From contig CAWDUC010000010.1 in NCBI GenBank assembly GCA_963805405.1, positions 21,142-85,141 of the forward strand: 64,000 nucleotides of DNA, given 5' to 3'. The DNA is from JAEUMG01 sp963805405 (GTDB lineage Bacteria; Pseudomonadota; Alphaproteobacteria; Rhizobiales; Aestuariivirgaceae). Below the pieces are notes generated by a model. That model saw only the letters and a list, made by a program, of their open reading frames with translations. It had not been told where the DNA came from and searched no databases. Position numbers and translations under genes: made by a program. Below, in pieces: positions 26,991 through 39,407 of the stretch. The first letter of the stretch is position 1. Each line of letters opens with the position of its first letter.

Positions 26991-28564
26991 CTAGCGCCGG
27001 ACCATCTTCGTGAATTCGGCCCAGCGCATGGCCTGGGTCAAATGGGCAAGGGTGAAGTAGAGCCAAGACCCGAGGACAACGAGCCGAGAAGGCGCCAGCG
27101 CCCTGAGCATCAAAGGATGCGCCGGCGGCGAAAAGTCGGCCGCATGGCTACAAGCCTGCAAACGAGGACGCGCACCCATGACCGACGCTCGAAGGCAGGA
27201 TGCGCGGCAGAGCGCTTGCGGAGCGTTCATCAGGCGCGTAGTGACCGCGCCGCTCAAGGTCGAGCACAGCAGGACTCGCATTGACCCAGGCGGCGATGGC
27301 GGTCGCCAGCGCGATTCCGACATGGCCAATGTAGCGGGACAACAAGAAGACTCATCGCGACATTCACGGTGACCGAGAGCATCGCAAACATCATCGGCCG
27401 CTGGGTGTCCTCGCGCGCGAAAAAGCCCGGTGAGAAAATCTTGTTCATGGAGAAGGCGGGAAGGCCCAAGCGCGAAGGCGGCAAGCGCAGTGGCGGTCGC
27501 GACCGCATCGGCTTCGGTGAAGACGCCATGCTCGAAACAGCGTTGACGATCGGCAATGGCGATGACGATCAAGCGCGACCGTCGCCGGCACGCGTGAGGA
27601 AGATGGCGAGCTCGAGAGCGCGATTCTGGCGCTAGCAGCGCGCCCCGTCTCGTCATCGGCGCGCAAGCGCCGCGCCATATCGGGCAGCAGCACCACGCCG
27701 ATCGCAACGCCGACGACGCCCAGCGGCAATTGATAGATGCGATCGGCGTAATAGAGATAGGAGACGGCGCGGTCGATGGTGGTGGCGATCATCGTCGCGA
27801 TCAGGAGGTTGACTTGCGTGATGCCGCCGGCAACGATGCCGGGAATGCCGAGCTTCACCAGGCGCACGACATCGGCATTGATGTGCGGCCAGCGCAATCG
27901 GAGACCGAATGCCGGCGCGCCGGCAGGCGATCGTCAGCAAGAGAAATTGCGCGACGCCTGCGACGCAGACGCCCCAGACCAGCGCATAGCCGGTCGTCGG
28001 CCGGATCGCCCCAGCCCGCGCCACTCGACGATCGCAACGTCGCGATCATCACGAGATTGAGCAGGATGGGTGCGGCCGCCGCGGCGGCGAAACGCCTGCA
28101 GGCTGTTGAGCACCCCGCTCTGCAGGGCGGTGAGCGACATGAAGAGGAGATAGGGAAAGGCGATCCGCGTCATCGTGCACCGAGAGATCGAAGTTCTCGC
28201 GGATCATCCGCAAAGCCCGGCGCAATCACATACATGAGGAGCGGCATGGCGATCTCGGCGACCGCCGTGAAGACGCAGCAGCCAGGCGAACAACACCGCA
28301 TAGACGTCCTCGGCGAAGCGCTTGCGCTCCGCCTCGCCGCCTGGTCCAGGCGCTTCGCGAACAGCGGCACGAAGGCCGAATTGAAGGCGCCTTCGGCAAA
28401 CAGAGCTGCGGAACAAATTGGGAAAGCGGAAAGCGACGACGAAGGCTTGCGCGACGGGGCCGGTGCCGACCACCGAGGCGATCATCATGTCGCGAATAAA
28501 GCCGAGGTCGCGGCTGACGAGCGTGATAGCCGCCGACCGTCGCTGCCGATCTGAAAAGAGACAT
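26991..28564 (-). CDS. murJ: Lipid II flippase MurJ (at least eight frameshifts)
   Basis: An inner-membrane MOP-superfamily flippase for peptidoglycan precursors. The start MSLFRSAATVGG and the next pieces (LGFIRDMMIASVVGTGPVAQ, AFVVAFRFPNLFRS, AFNSAFVPLFAKRLDQ) are characteristic of MurJ/MviN; later come LRADDETGRAASA, LPLGVVGVAIGVVLLPDMAR and the C-terminal HLTQAMRWAEFTKMVRR. Hydrophobic segments appear in every piece, consistent with 13-14 helices over about 524 codons. It is one of the most damaged genes in the window; individual break positions cannot be fixed by eye. Confidence 0.88.
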
Positions 28565-28600
28565 GGGTTACTTGTGCTCTAGGCGGGCGATGGCGCTGTT

Positions 28601-31411
28601 TCACAAGCGGTCACGAGGCTTGCGACCTTGGCAGTCGGGGCGAGCGCCGCTCGTCAATGCCTTCTCGATCTGCTTCTGCCGGTTGTGCGCTGGTGATTTT
28701 CCCGCCGGTGAGATCGGTGACGTAGAACACGTCGACCGCCTTTTCGCCAAAGGTGGTGATATGGGCCGAGGCGATATTGAGGTTCAGGCCGAAAAGCGCT
28801 TCGGTGAGATCATGGAGAAGCCCGATGCGGTCGAGGCCGTTGATCTCGATCACCGTGTAGCGGTTGGACGAATCGTTGTCGATGATGACGCGCGGCTCGA
28901 CCGAAAAGGCCTTGATGCGGCTTTGCGGGCGCTGCAACCGAGCGCACCAGTTCGCGCAGGCGCAATTCGCCGCGCAGCGCCGGCCGATGCAGATCGGCGA
29001 CGCGTTCCGCCCGCCTGATCTCGTCATCATCGGTCCTGGAATTCGCGCTGGATGAGGATCGTGTCGAGCGCCATGCCGTCGGCCGTGGTGAAGATCTGGG
29101 CGCCCGCGATATTGGCGCCCGCTGCGGCGCAGGCGCCGGTGATCAGCGCCAGCAGCCGCGGATGGTCGGGCGTGTAGATGGTAAGCTCGGTGATCGCGGT
29201 GAAGGCATCGGTATGGACGGCGGTGGCGACGGCTGCTGCGCTGCCGCCGCATTGGCCATGAGTTCGTCGTGGGTGAGCTGGCGCTCGGTTTCAACGGTCA
29301 GCCAATAGGCATCGTAATGGCGCGACGCAGGCCTTGCGGCTGCGCCTCGTTCCAAGTCGGGCAATGCCGGCAAAGAACTTGGCCTGCGCCTCGGCGACGC
29401 GCTCCTTGCGCGACACGCTGCGTATGGCCGCCGCGAGAGAACGGGCTCGGCCTCGAAATAGAGCGTGCGCAGGAGCTGGCCCTTCCAGCCGTTCCACACG
29501 CCGGGGCCCACGGCGCGAATATCGGCAACGGTCAGGATCGAGCAGGAGCTTCAGCCGTTCGGGGCTCTGCACGATATGCGGCAAAATCGAGAATGGTCTT
29601 GAAGTCGTTGAGATCGCGCATCTGCGCGGTCTCGCTCATCAGCAGATGATGCTGGATGAGCCAGGCGCAGGTTTCGGTTTCGGCCGGCGACAGCCCGAGG
29701 CGCGGCCCGAGCGTCCGGGCAATCTCTCGCACCGGCTATGCGAATGATCCTCGTCTGCGGCCCTTGGCGATGTCATGCAGGAAGTACCGCGACATAGAGA
29801 GCGCGCCGGCTGGTGAGCGTCGGGAAGATCTTGGTCGACAAGGGATGTTCGTCCGGCCAAGCGCGCCGCGCTCGATCTCGGCGAGACATGCCGACAGTGC
29901 GGATCAGATGCTCGTCCACTGTATAGTGGTGGTACATGTTGAACTGCATGAGCGCGACGATGCGGCCGAATTCCGGGATGAAGCGGCCGAGCACGCCGGC
30001 TTCGTTCATGAGCCGCAGAATGGTTTCGGGATCGCGGCTCTCGGTGAGGAGATCGAGAAACGATCGGTTGGCTTCCGGATTGGCGCAGAGCGCCTTGTCG
30101 ATCAATGGCAGTGAGCGAGCGCACCAGCTTGAGCGCATCGGGATGGATTTCGACATCCTTGCGATTCGGCGATGGCGAAAAGCCGCAGCAGGTTGACCGG
30201 ATCGCGCGCAAAGACCTGAGTCGTCTGAGATGCCGAGCCGGCCGCCCTCGATGCGGAAGCCGGCATGGCCGGCAACATCGACATTGCGGCGCGGCGCGAA
30301 GCGGCTGAAGACACGCGCCAAGGTCGGCGCGGATTTCATCTCCTTGGCTTCGAGGCTGGCGCAGAGGATCCGCGTCAGGTCGCCGACTTCCTTGGCGATC
30401 AGGAAGTAATGCTTCATGAAGCGCTCGACATGGCGCAATCCGCCATGCGCCTTGTAGCCGAGGAGTTCGGCAAGTTCCGGCTGCTTGTCGAAGCTCAGGC
30501 GATCATCGCCGCGTCCCGATAGTGAAATGCAGGTGGCAGCGCACCGCCCACAGGAAGTCTTCGCACTTCTTGAAAGTGGCGAGTTCTTCTCGCGTGAACG
30601 CACCCTTGACCGCCAGTTCTTCGGGGGAATTCACGGCGTAGATGAACTTGGCGATCCAGAAAAGCGTATGGAGATCGCGCAAGCCGCCCTTGCCGTCCTT
30701 TACGTCGGGCTCGACCAGATAGCGGCTGGCGCCCGACTTGTGATGGCGCTCGTCGCGCTCGCCGAGCTTGCTGGCGATGAAGGATTTCGCACCGCCGGCA
30801 ACGATATCCTTGCGAAAGCGTACTGTCAGTTCGTCGAAGAGCGCCTTGTCGCCGCAAATGAAGCGCGCTTCGAGAATGGATGTGAGGATCGTGTTGTCGG
30901 TCTTGGCGAGCCTGATGCATTCATCGACGGAGCGCGTCGCATGGCCGACCTTCAGACGCGCATCCCACAGCGAATAGAGTACGAATTCGACGATGCTCTC
31001 GCTCCACCCCGTCTGCTTGTAGGGGAGGAGAAAGAGCAGATCGACATCGGAGCCCGGCGCCAATGTGCCGCGCCCATAGCCGCCGACCGCAACGATGGCG
31101 ATGCGCTCGGCCTCGGATGGATTGGGCGAACGATAGAGCGTGCCGCGCGCGAATTCGAACAGCGCCTCGATGATCTCGTCCTGGCGCTCGGAAAGAAACA
31201 TGGCGCAATGCGTGCCGCGCCCGTCGCGCATCAGATTGCTTTCGGCCTCGAGCCGCGCCTGCGCCAATTCGGCTTTGACCAGTTCGACCACCTGCTTGCG
31301 CGGATTGGAGGTCGACGCGGTGCGGTCGAACGGCAATTCGCGCAATCGCTGCCGGAGGCTGGAGGCCGCCTCGCTCGGTCCGCCGTGGCTGGCGATGGCT
31401 TGTTTGTTCAC
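28601..31411 (-). CDS. glnD: PII uridylyltransferase / uridylyl-removing enzyme (many frameshifts)
   Basis: GlnD senses glutamine and uridylylates or deuridylylates PII proteins. The first 300 residues are intact and contain the nucleotidyltransferase motif VAVGGYGRGTLAPGSDVDLL and DVKDGKGGLRDLHTLFWIAK. The HD domain is visible as NMYHHYTVDEHLIRTV; the two C-terminal ACT domains include YTVIEINGLDRIGLLHDLTE and ITTFGEKAVDVFYVTDLTG. The start is a GTG overlapping the mutS stop (GTGA); the end reads QGRKPRDRL. The span is 937 codons, the normal size. At least eight frame changes lie between 30500 and 28680. Confidence 0.93.
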
Positions 31412-34114
31412 GTGGCTTTGCCTGTCAGGGCCTTCAATTCATAAATAAGCGCCAGAGCTTCCCGAGGCGTTAATTCATCGGGGAGGACCTGGCCAAGCCT
31501 TTCCTCGGCCTTACTCTTGGCCGCCGGTCTGGCGCCGCTCTCTGGCCGCATGGCGGAGAATAATGGCAGATCGTCGGCAAGCGCCTGATGGGTTGCCGAA
31601 TGTTCGCTCTTTTCGAGAAGATCCAGCACTTCCCGCGCCCTACCGACCACAGCGGGGGGCAGGCCTGCGAGCTTCGCCACCTGGATGCCGTAGGAGCGAT
31701 CCGCCACGCCCGCCACCACCTCATGCAGGAAAATGACGTCGCCATTCCATTCGCGCACTTTCACCGTCGCGTTTGCAAGGTGCGTAAGCCGTCCGGCGAG
31801 TGCGGTCAGTTCGTGGTAGTGTGTGGCGAAGAGCGCCCGGCACTTATTGACCTCATGCAGATGCTCGACACTCGCCCAGGCGATCGACAGCCCGTCGAAT
31901 GTTGCCGTGCCGCGCCCGATCTCGTCGAGGATGACGAAGGAGCGTTCGCTCGCTTGATTGAGGATGGCGGCGGTCTCGACCATCTCGACCATGAAAGTCG
32001 ATCGCCCGCGGGCAAGATCATCGGCCGCGCCGACACGGCTGAACAGCCGGTCGATCACGCCGATCCTGGCCGCGCTCGCAGGCACGAAGGAGCCCATTTG
32101 CGCGAGCACGACGATCAGGGCGTTCTGGCGCAGGAAGGTCGACTTGCCGGCCATGTTGGGGCCGGTGAGCAGCCAGATGTTCCGCCCCTCCTTGGTGAGG
32201 TCGCAATCATTGGCGATGAAGGCGCCATCGCCTTTCGCGCCAAGCGCCTGTTCGACCATCGGATGGCGGCCATCCTTGATTGCGAAGTCGCGCGAAAGAT
32301 CGATCTGCGGACGCACATAGCGGCGCGTCTCGGCGAGTTCGGCCAGCCCCGCCGCGACGTCGAGACGCGCCAAGGCGCCGGCGATCTGCGATATCGATCG
32401 CGAAGCGGCTTCGACTTCGGCGCAGAGTTTTCCGAAGACGTCCTGCTCAATGGCGAGTGCGCGTTGGGCTGCGGCAGCGATCCGCTGTTCGAGCGATGAG
32501 AGTTCAAGCGTCGTGAAGCGCATTGCGTCCGCCACCGTCTGGCGGTGGATGAAGTCGCTCGCATGCGCGGGCGACTGCAGGATTGCTGCATTCTGCGCCG
32601 AGACCTCGATGAAATAGCCGATGACGTTATTATGCTTGAGCTTGAGCGACTTGACGCCGGTCTTGGCAGCATAGTCGCTTTGCAGCCCGGCGATCACCTT
32701 GCGCGTATCGTCGCGCAAAGCCCGATGTTCATCGAGATCACCCAGATATCCGTGGCGGACGAAGCCGCCATCGCGCGCCAGCAAAGGCAGTTCATCCAGG
32801 AGTGCATCGCTGAGATGCCCGGCGAGCGTGCCTGGCACAGTATTGAGATCGGCGAGTATCCGCGTAAGGCCTTCGGGATAGGCAAGGCTTTGCGTGGGTT
32901 CGCGCAGGATCGCGGCGATGTCTTTCGCACCGGCAAGCCCGGCCCTGAGGGAGCCCAGGTCACGCGGGCCGCCGCGCCCGACCGAAAGCCGCGCCAATGC
33001 ACGTTCGCTGTCGGGCAGGCTGCGCAACGCGACGCGCAGGCGTTGGCGCAAATCGCGTGTTTCGACGAGATAGGCAACCTCGTCCAGCCGCGCGTTGATG
33101 AGGGCAGGATCGGCGAGCGGATTGGCGAGGCGATCCGCGATCAAGCGCCCGCCTGCAGCGGTGATCGTCAGGTCGACCGCGCTGAGAAGGCTGCCGTGTT
33201 TGTCGCCCGAAAGCGTGCGCGTGAGTTCGAGATTGTTGCGTGTCGCGGCATCGATCAGCATTGCCGCATTGGCCGCTTCGCGCCGCGGCGGTCGCAGCAA
33301 CGGCGTGCGACCGACCTGCGTCAGAAGCACGTAATCGATGAGCCCGCCAAGGGCCGCGATCTCCGCCCGACTGAAATTGCCGTAGGCATCGAGCGACGCG
33401 ACGGCAAAGTGCTCGGCAAGGCGGCGCTCGCCGGCAAGGCTGTCGAAGCGGCTCGCCGGCAATGGCGTCGTGACAACGCCGCTCTGCCGCAGGGCTTCGC
33501 TCACAGTACTATCGGCAAGCAGCGTGTCTGCAACGATAATCTCGCTCGGCGCGAGCCGCGCTATATCGGCGGCGAGCCGCTCGGGCCCGCTGCTCATCGC
33601 AGCGACCTCGCCGGAAGAAATATCGCTCCAGGCAAGGGCGAGTTCGCCATCGCCCTTCACGCGCGCCAGTGCGGCGAGGTAGTTATTCTGCCGTGCTTCG
33701 AGGAGTGAATCCTCGGTGAGAGTCCCCGGCGTCACGAGCCTTACGACATCGCGGCGAACCACCGATTTCGAACCGCGTTTTTTTGCAAGTGCGGGATCTT
33801 CCATCTGCTCGCAGACCGCGACGCGATGTCCCTGGCGGATCAGGCGTCTGCAGATAGCCGTCTGCCGCATGGACCGGCACGCCGCACATCGGAATGTCTT
33901 CGCCCTGGTGGCGCCCGCGCTTGGTGAGCGCAATGCCGAGCGCCGCCGCCGCGATCTCCGCATCGGCGAAGAACATCTCGTAGAAATCGCCCATGCGATA
34001 GAACAGCAGGTAGCCGGGATTGAGCGCCTTGATCTCGTGATATTGCTGCATCATCGGCGTGGCACGCTGGTCGCCCGCCGCAAGCCCCTCTTCGATCGCC
34101 CGCACCTCGTTCAT
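31408..34114 (-). CDS. mutS: DNA mismatch repair protein MutS (one frameshift)
   Basis: Recognises mismatches and insertion loops. The mismatch-binding FYE is in FYRMGDFYEMFFADAEIAAA near residue 40; the ATPase has LLTGPNMAGKSTFLRQNALI (Walker A), SFVILDEIGRGTATFDGLSI and ALFATHYHELTALA. One extra base near 33845 splits the first ~90 residues from the rest; corrected length is about 901 residues. The start ATG at 34114 fits MNEVRAIEEGLAAGDQRATP followed by MMQQYHEIKALNPGYLLFYR. Its stop overlaps the glnD GTG. Confidence 0.96.
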
Positions 34115-34247
34115 GCCGCCTGTTTAGCGCATCTAAGGCCAAAGGGTAGCGGCTTCGGCAAGGCCCGCGTCAACGGGCTTGAGCGCGGCGCCGCCACTGT
34201 CTAACCTGCCTTTCCGGCCCTGAAGGTCGGCTCGAGAGTGGGATTTT

Positions 34248-36526
34248 ATGAGTATCGACAAACGGCCGAAGCGTCCGACCTTCACCGAACAGGAAGCACT
34301 GCTTTTCCATCAGCGCGGCAAGCCCGGCAAGCTTGAGATCAATCCGACCAAGCCCATGGCGACGCAGCGCGACCTATCGCTTGCCTATAGCCCGGGCGTG
34401 GCGGTGCCGGTACGGAAGATCGCCGAAAATCCCGATACGGCCTATGATTATACGACCAAGGGCAATCTCGTCGCGGTGATCTCCAACGGCACTGCGATCC
34501 TGGGGCTTCGGCGATCTGGGGGCGCTTGCCTCCAAGCCGGTGATGGAAGGCAAGGCCGTGCTCTTCAAGCGCTTCGCCGATGTCGATTCCATCGATCTTG
34601 AGATCGACACCCGCGACGTCGATGAATTTGTCGGAGCGGTGCGCTATCTGGGGCCATCCTTCGGCGGCATCAATCTCGAAGACATCAAGGCGCCCGACTG
34701 CTTCATCATCGAGCAACGCCTGCGCGAATTGATGGACATTCCGGTCTTCCATGACGACCAGCACGGCACCGCTATCATCGCGACCGCCGGTCTCATCAAT
34801 GCGCTCGAAATCACCAATCGCAATCTCAAGTCGGTGAAGCTCGTCTGCAATGGCGCAGGCGCGGCGGCCATCGCCTGCGTCGAACTCATCAAGTCGATGG
34901 GAATGCCGGGGGAGAACATCATTCTCGCCGATTCCAAGGGTGTCATCTACAAGGGTCGCACCGATGGCATGAACCAATGGAAGTCGGCCCATGCGGTCGA
35001 GACCAAGGCGCGCAGCCTGGCCGATGCGCTCGAAGGCGCGGATATCTTCCTCGGCCTCTCTGTCGCTGGTGCTCTCACGCCTGCAATGGTCAAGAACATG
35101 GCGGCAAATCCGATCATCTTCGCCATGGCCAATCCCGATCCCGAGATCACGCCCGAAGATGCCGCAAGCATAAGGAGCGACGTCATCATCGCCACCGGGC
35201 GGTCCGACTATCCCAACCAGATCAACAATGTTCTGGGCTTTCCCTATATTTTCAGGGGCGCGCTCGATGTCCGCGCCCGCACCATCAACGACGAGATGAA
35301 GATCGCCGCCGCCCGCGCCTTGGCTGCGCTTGCGCGCGAGGACGTGCCCGATGAAGTCGCCGCCGCCTATTCCGGAACGCGCCTGCAATTCGGTCCGGGC
35401 TATTTGATTCCGGTACCTTTCGATCCGCGGCTCATTTCGCGCATTCCGGTGGCGGTCGCCAAGGCGGCGATGGAATCGGGCGTTGCGAGGAAGCATATTT
35501 CCGATCTCGACGACTATGCGGCGCAACTCTCCGCACGTCTCGATCCGATCGCCGGCACCTTGCAGAACATCTATGGCCAGGTGCGCGTCAAGCCGCGGCG
35601 CGTGGTCTTTGCCGAGGGCGAGGAAGATCGCATGATCCGCGCCGCCAACAGCTTTGCCAATAACGGGCTGGGCACCGCGGTGTTGATCGGCCGCGAGGAC
35701 CACATCCAGACGACGCTCGCCGCCAATCGGCTTGAGCTCCACGACAATGTCGAGATCCTCAATGCGCGCATTTCCGAGCGCAACATCGATTACGCCAATT
35801 TTCTCTATGAGCGCCTGCAGCGCGACGGCTTTCTTTTCCGCGATTGCCAGCGTCTCGTCAATCAGGACCGCAATGTCTTCGCTGCCTGCATGGTGGCGCT
35901 CGGCGATGCCGATGCCCTGGTGACGGGATTGACGCGCAATTTCTCGATCGCGCTCGATAATGTCAGGCGTGCCATCGACGAGCGTCCCGGCCACCGCCCG
36001 ATCGGCGTGTCGATGGCCTTGGTGCGCGGCCGCACGGTCTTCATCGCCGATACCTCGATCCATGAATTGCCGACTTCCGAGGAGTTGGCCGATATCGCGC
36101 AGGAGGCGGCGGGCGTGGCGCGTCGCTTCGGCTATGAGCCGCGCGTCGCCTTCCTGTCCTACTCGACCTTCGGCTATCCGCGCGGCGAGCGCGCCGAATA
36201 TGTGCGAAAGGCGGTCGCCGTTCTCGACCAGCGCGATGTCGATTTCGAGTATGACGGCGAGATGGCCGCAGACGTCGCCTTGTCTCGCGAGGCGATGGCG
36301 CTCTATCCGTTCTGCAGGCTCTCGGGTCCCGCCAATGTTCTGGTCATGCCGGCCGCGCACAGTCGCCTCGATCTCGACCAAGATGCTCCAGCAATTTGGC
36401 GGGGTGACGGTGATCGGACCATTGCTTACCGGCCTCGACAAGCCGGTGCAGATTGCTTCCATGTCGGCGACCGCTTCCGATATCGTCAATCTCGCGGCGA
36501 TTGCCGCCTACGACATCAACCGCTGA
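34248..36526 (+). CDS. maeB: NADP-dependent malic enzyme with phosphotransacetylase-like domain (two frameshifts)
   Basis: Oxidatively decarboxylates malate to pyruvate. Residues about 1-430 are the malic enzyme: TKPMATQRDLSLAYSPGVAV, the metal/substrate segment PVFHDDQHGTAIIATAGLIN and the Rossmann VKLVCNGAGAAAIACVELIK. After a linker, VRVKPRRVVFAEGEEDRMIR opens a phosphotransacetylase domain that in rhizobial enzymes is regulatory (acetyl-CoA control) and not catalytic. An extra base near 34508 and one near 36368 break it; the final part reads QQFGGVTVIGPLLTGLDKPV. Corrected length 758 residues. Its last 19 bases overlap olsB on the other strand. Confidence 0.94.
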
Positions 36527-37373
36527 GCCGCCAGTTCTTTTTCGCGTGCCCCGAAATGCGTATAATAGCGCGCATTGATCGCCGAGACCGGCAGCACGAT
36601 CAACACATCGACCGTGTTGAACTGCGGATCGATCGACCGCGCCCTCGCCGATATAGCAGCCGAGCCGCAGATAGCCCTTGATCAACGGCGGCAGAAGCCG
36701 GAGCGCGGCCTTGGGATCGACGTCTTCGCGCGGCAGCAGCTTCATTTCGACATAGCGTGAGGCCTGTGCGCGAACCTGCCATTCCGGCGGCGCCGCGCAG
36801 AAATGCGCAAGATAGCTCAAGGTCATCGCATGGGCCTGTGGATCGGTGCCCTCGAGGCTCGCGCAACCAAGCATGACATCGAGGCCGTGAAACCGCACAT
36901 AGTTCCAGATGCCCTGCCAGAGAAGTTCGACCACCGGCCGGGTGCGATAGGGTTTCAGCACGCAGGAGCGCCCGAGTTCAAGGAATTGGAGCTCGGGCTT
37001 GGCGGCGATCAACGGCGCGATGTTGAACTCATCCTGCGTGTAGAAGCCGCGATTGGCTTCCGCAACGCTTTGCCGCAGCAACCGATACGTGCCCACCAAG
37101 GTGCCATCCTTGACCTGTATGGGGTCGGTGATATCGGGGCGCCCTGGACTTCACAACCAGTAGATGATCGCAAATCGCATCGAATGAATCGCTGTCGCGG
37201 CGCGTGTTCCGCGACAGCTCGTCAGGCCGCGCCGACAATTCTTCGTAGAAGACGCGATAACGCAGATGCTGGGCCGCATCGATATCCGCCGCGCCGTCCG
37301 CAATTCGCACAATCAGATCGGCCTTGGCCCCAATGACACTGCCAGCCTGCATCAACCCCCGCATGTTATTCAC
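36508..37373 (-). CDS. olsB: L-ornithine N-alpha-acyltransferase OlsB-like GNAT (two frameshifts)
   Basis: OlsB transfers a 3-hydroxyacyl group from ACP to ornithine in the first step of ornithine-lipid synthesis. The N-terminus has LIVRIADGAADIDAAQHLRY and VFYEELSARP; then GTYRLLRQSVAEANRGFYTQ, EFNIAPLIAAKPELQFLELG, RSCVLKPYRTRPVVELLWQG and PLIKGYLRLGCYIGEGAV. After a break near 36625 the end reads INARYYTHFGAREKELAAQR and a TAG at 36508. The first break is near 37140. Starts ATG 37373; about 288 residues. OlsA-like acyltransferase (needed next) could be the plsC homologue elsewhere, but that is speculative. Confidence 0.85.
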
Positions 37374-37430
37374 CTAACGGCCAAGATTGCCATAGGCGCG
37401 CCGTCAATGAAAGTTTTGCGAATATGGCGC

Positions 37431-39303
37431 TTACGCAGCGTTGGCGCGAGCAAGGAGCTTGAGAATTGCCTCTTCGAGGTCCTGGCGGTCGAATGGCTTT
37501 GTCAGATAGGCGTCCATGCCTGCCGCAAGGCACGCAGCGCGATCATCGCCGAGGGCGCTGGCGGTCAGCGCCAGGATACGGGATTCGCTTGGCTTCGGAT
37601 TGTGCCTCGAAGGCGCGGATGCGCCGCGCCGCCTCAAGCCCGTCGCATTCGGGCATTTCGATATCCATGATGATGAGATCGGGCTGCATGCCGCCTTCGA
37701 TTTGTGCGATTGCAGCACTCCCGGAGGTCACATGGATGACCTGGTGGCCGGCCTTCTCGATCATCGTTCGGGCGAGAAGCGCATTGACGGGATTGTCTTC
37801 GGCCAGCAGCACGCGGAGCCGTTTCTGTGGCTTGGCCGCCATGGCTAGACGGCGAAGGTCTGAGACAGCATCCTCGATTGTTTGATCGTCGCGGGCCGTC
37901 AATTGCCTGAGCAGCGTCGAGCGCCGTACCGGCTTGATGAGATACCCCGCCATCGGAAAGCTCAGGAGAGGTCGCAATTGCCGACGTTCCTCCGGATGGA
38001 GCAGCAGCCAAACCTGCTTCCCCGCCGGTGCCGACTTGCTGTTGCGGGCTTTCCAGGAGGTAAGGATTGCCGAATAGCGAGCATCGCAGATGAGGGCCGC
38101 GGCGTCGTCGCGCTTCTTGCGCAGCAGCGCTTCACGAAGCTCTTCGGGTCCTGCGAGGAGAAGCACGCTCGCTCCCATTTCCTCGAGATTGGCCCGCATG
38201 CATTGTGCAACTTGGGAAGATGGAATTGCCAATTCATAGTGGCGTCCGGCCAGTGGCGTTTCGGCTTGCGCCACCTCTGTCGCTTCGCTCGGCAGCGCGA
38301 TGGTGAAGGTGAAGACCGTGCCCTCTCCGGGCCGGCTTTCGACCTGCAGTCCGCCGCCCATCAGATCCACCAGATTGCGCGCAATCGGCAAACCGAGGCC
38401 GGTCCCGCCAAAACGGCGCACCGTATCGGCGCCAGCCTGCACAAAATCCTCGAACACGCGGCCGAGTTCCTCCTGACTCATGCCGATGCCGGTATCGCGC
38501 AGCTCGAATGTGATTGCGCCAGCCTTGTCTTTGCCGCAGCTCACCATGATTGCGACGCCGCCCGTTTCGGTGAACTTGATCGCATTGCCGGCGAGGTTCA
38601 GAAGGATCTGGCGCAGGCGCAACTCGTCGCCGCGCACGATCGTCGCGCATTGCCGCGAGACATGACAGGCGATCTCGATCCCCTTGGCATGGGCGCGCGG
38701 CGCCAGCAATTCGGTCACGCTCTCGACGAGGGCGGCGAGATTGAAAGGCTGCTCGTCGAGATCCATGCGCCCCGATTCGATTTTCGAAGTATCGAGGATC
38801 TCATCGATGATCGACAGCAATGCGCGGCCCGAGGAATCAGCGGCGATTGCGTAATTCTTCTGCTCGGGCGTCAGATGCGTCTCGAGTATCAGGCCGACCA
38901 TGCCGAGAACACCGTTCATCGGTGTGCGGATTTCGTGGCTCATGGCTGCGAGGAAGCGTGACTTGGCTTTGTTCGATGCCTCCGCCTTGTCGCGATGACG
39001 TTCGGCTTCACGGGCGGCATTGCGCAGTGCGGCAAGCTTCGTGCTTGTCGCCACCCCAAGTCCGATGAGGCCGATCACAACGCCCAGCGCAACACCGAGG
39101 AGGATTGCCAGTGCAGGATGGTCAGGGAGAAGGATCGATGCGGCAATGACGGCGCCGAAAAGCACGAGCGCAATCGCTGCCATGGCGAGGCCGAAGCGTC
39201 GCGTCAGCGTGGCTTCGGCCAGGACGGCCAATCCGCGCCTCCATGATCCGGACGGAAGCGGCCCGCCCTCTGTCATCTGCACCGGAACCTCGTTCAGACC
39301 CAT
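37431..39303 (-). CDS. Hybrid sensor histidine kinase with degenerate and canonical receiver domains (one frameshift)
   Basis: Two N-terminal membrane helices (AMAAIALVLFGAVIAASILL and LAILLGVALGVVIGLIGLGV) with almost no periplasmic loop, then the phosphoacceptor helix SRFLAAMSHEIRTPMNGVLG, and ATPase boxes LAGNAIKFTETGGVAIMVSC, LRDTGIGMSQEELG and FGGTGLGLPIARNLVDLMGG. A receiver-like segment with degraded acidic residues (ALICDARYSAILTS) precedes a canonical receiver: LRVLLAEDNPVNALLARTMI, PDLIIMDIEMPECDG with the phosphorylatable Asp, and Lys in DAYLTKPFDRQDLE after an inserted base near 37585. Corrected length 623 residues from ATG 39303. Lack of a sensor domain suggests a membrane-state or partner-protein signal. 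Confidence 0.9.
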
Positions 39304-39407
39304 GCCTGTTGTTGCGGCACCTTCACATGCGGCGGTATGCAAAAACTTAACCGCTGATGGCAGAGTGAACGATCGGTAAATACGTGAAAAATATCGTAAA
39401 TTTGTAA

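Noticed and set aside
11864..31411. Interpreting the heavily frameshifted regions as pseudogenes or a decaying genome
   Set aside because: trpS, murJ, miaB and glnD keep conserved catalytic motifs in every piece and full family length, and unaffected genes lie between; sequencing error explains this better.
34339..36489. 716-codon open frame antisense to the malic enzyme
   Set aside because: Same codon-shadow pattern; the sense protein is a clear malic enzyme with phosphotransacetylase domain.
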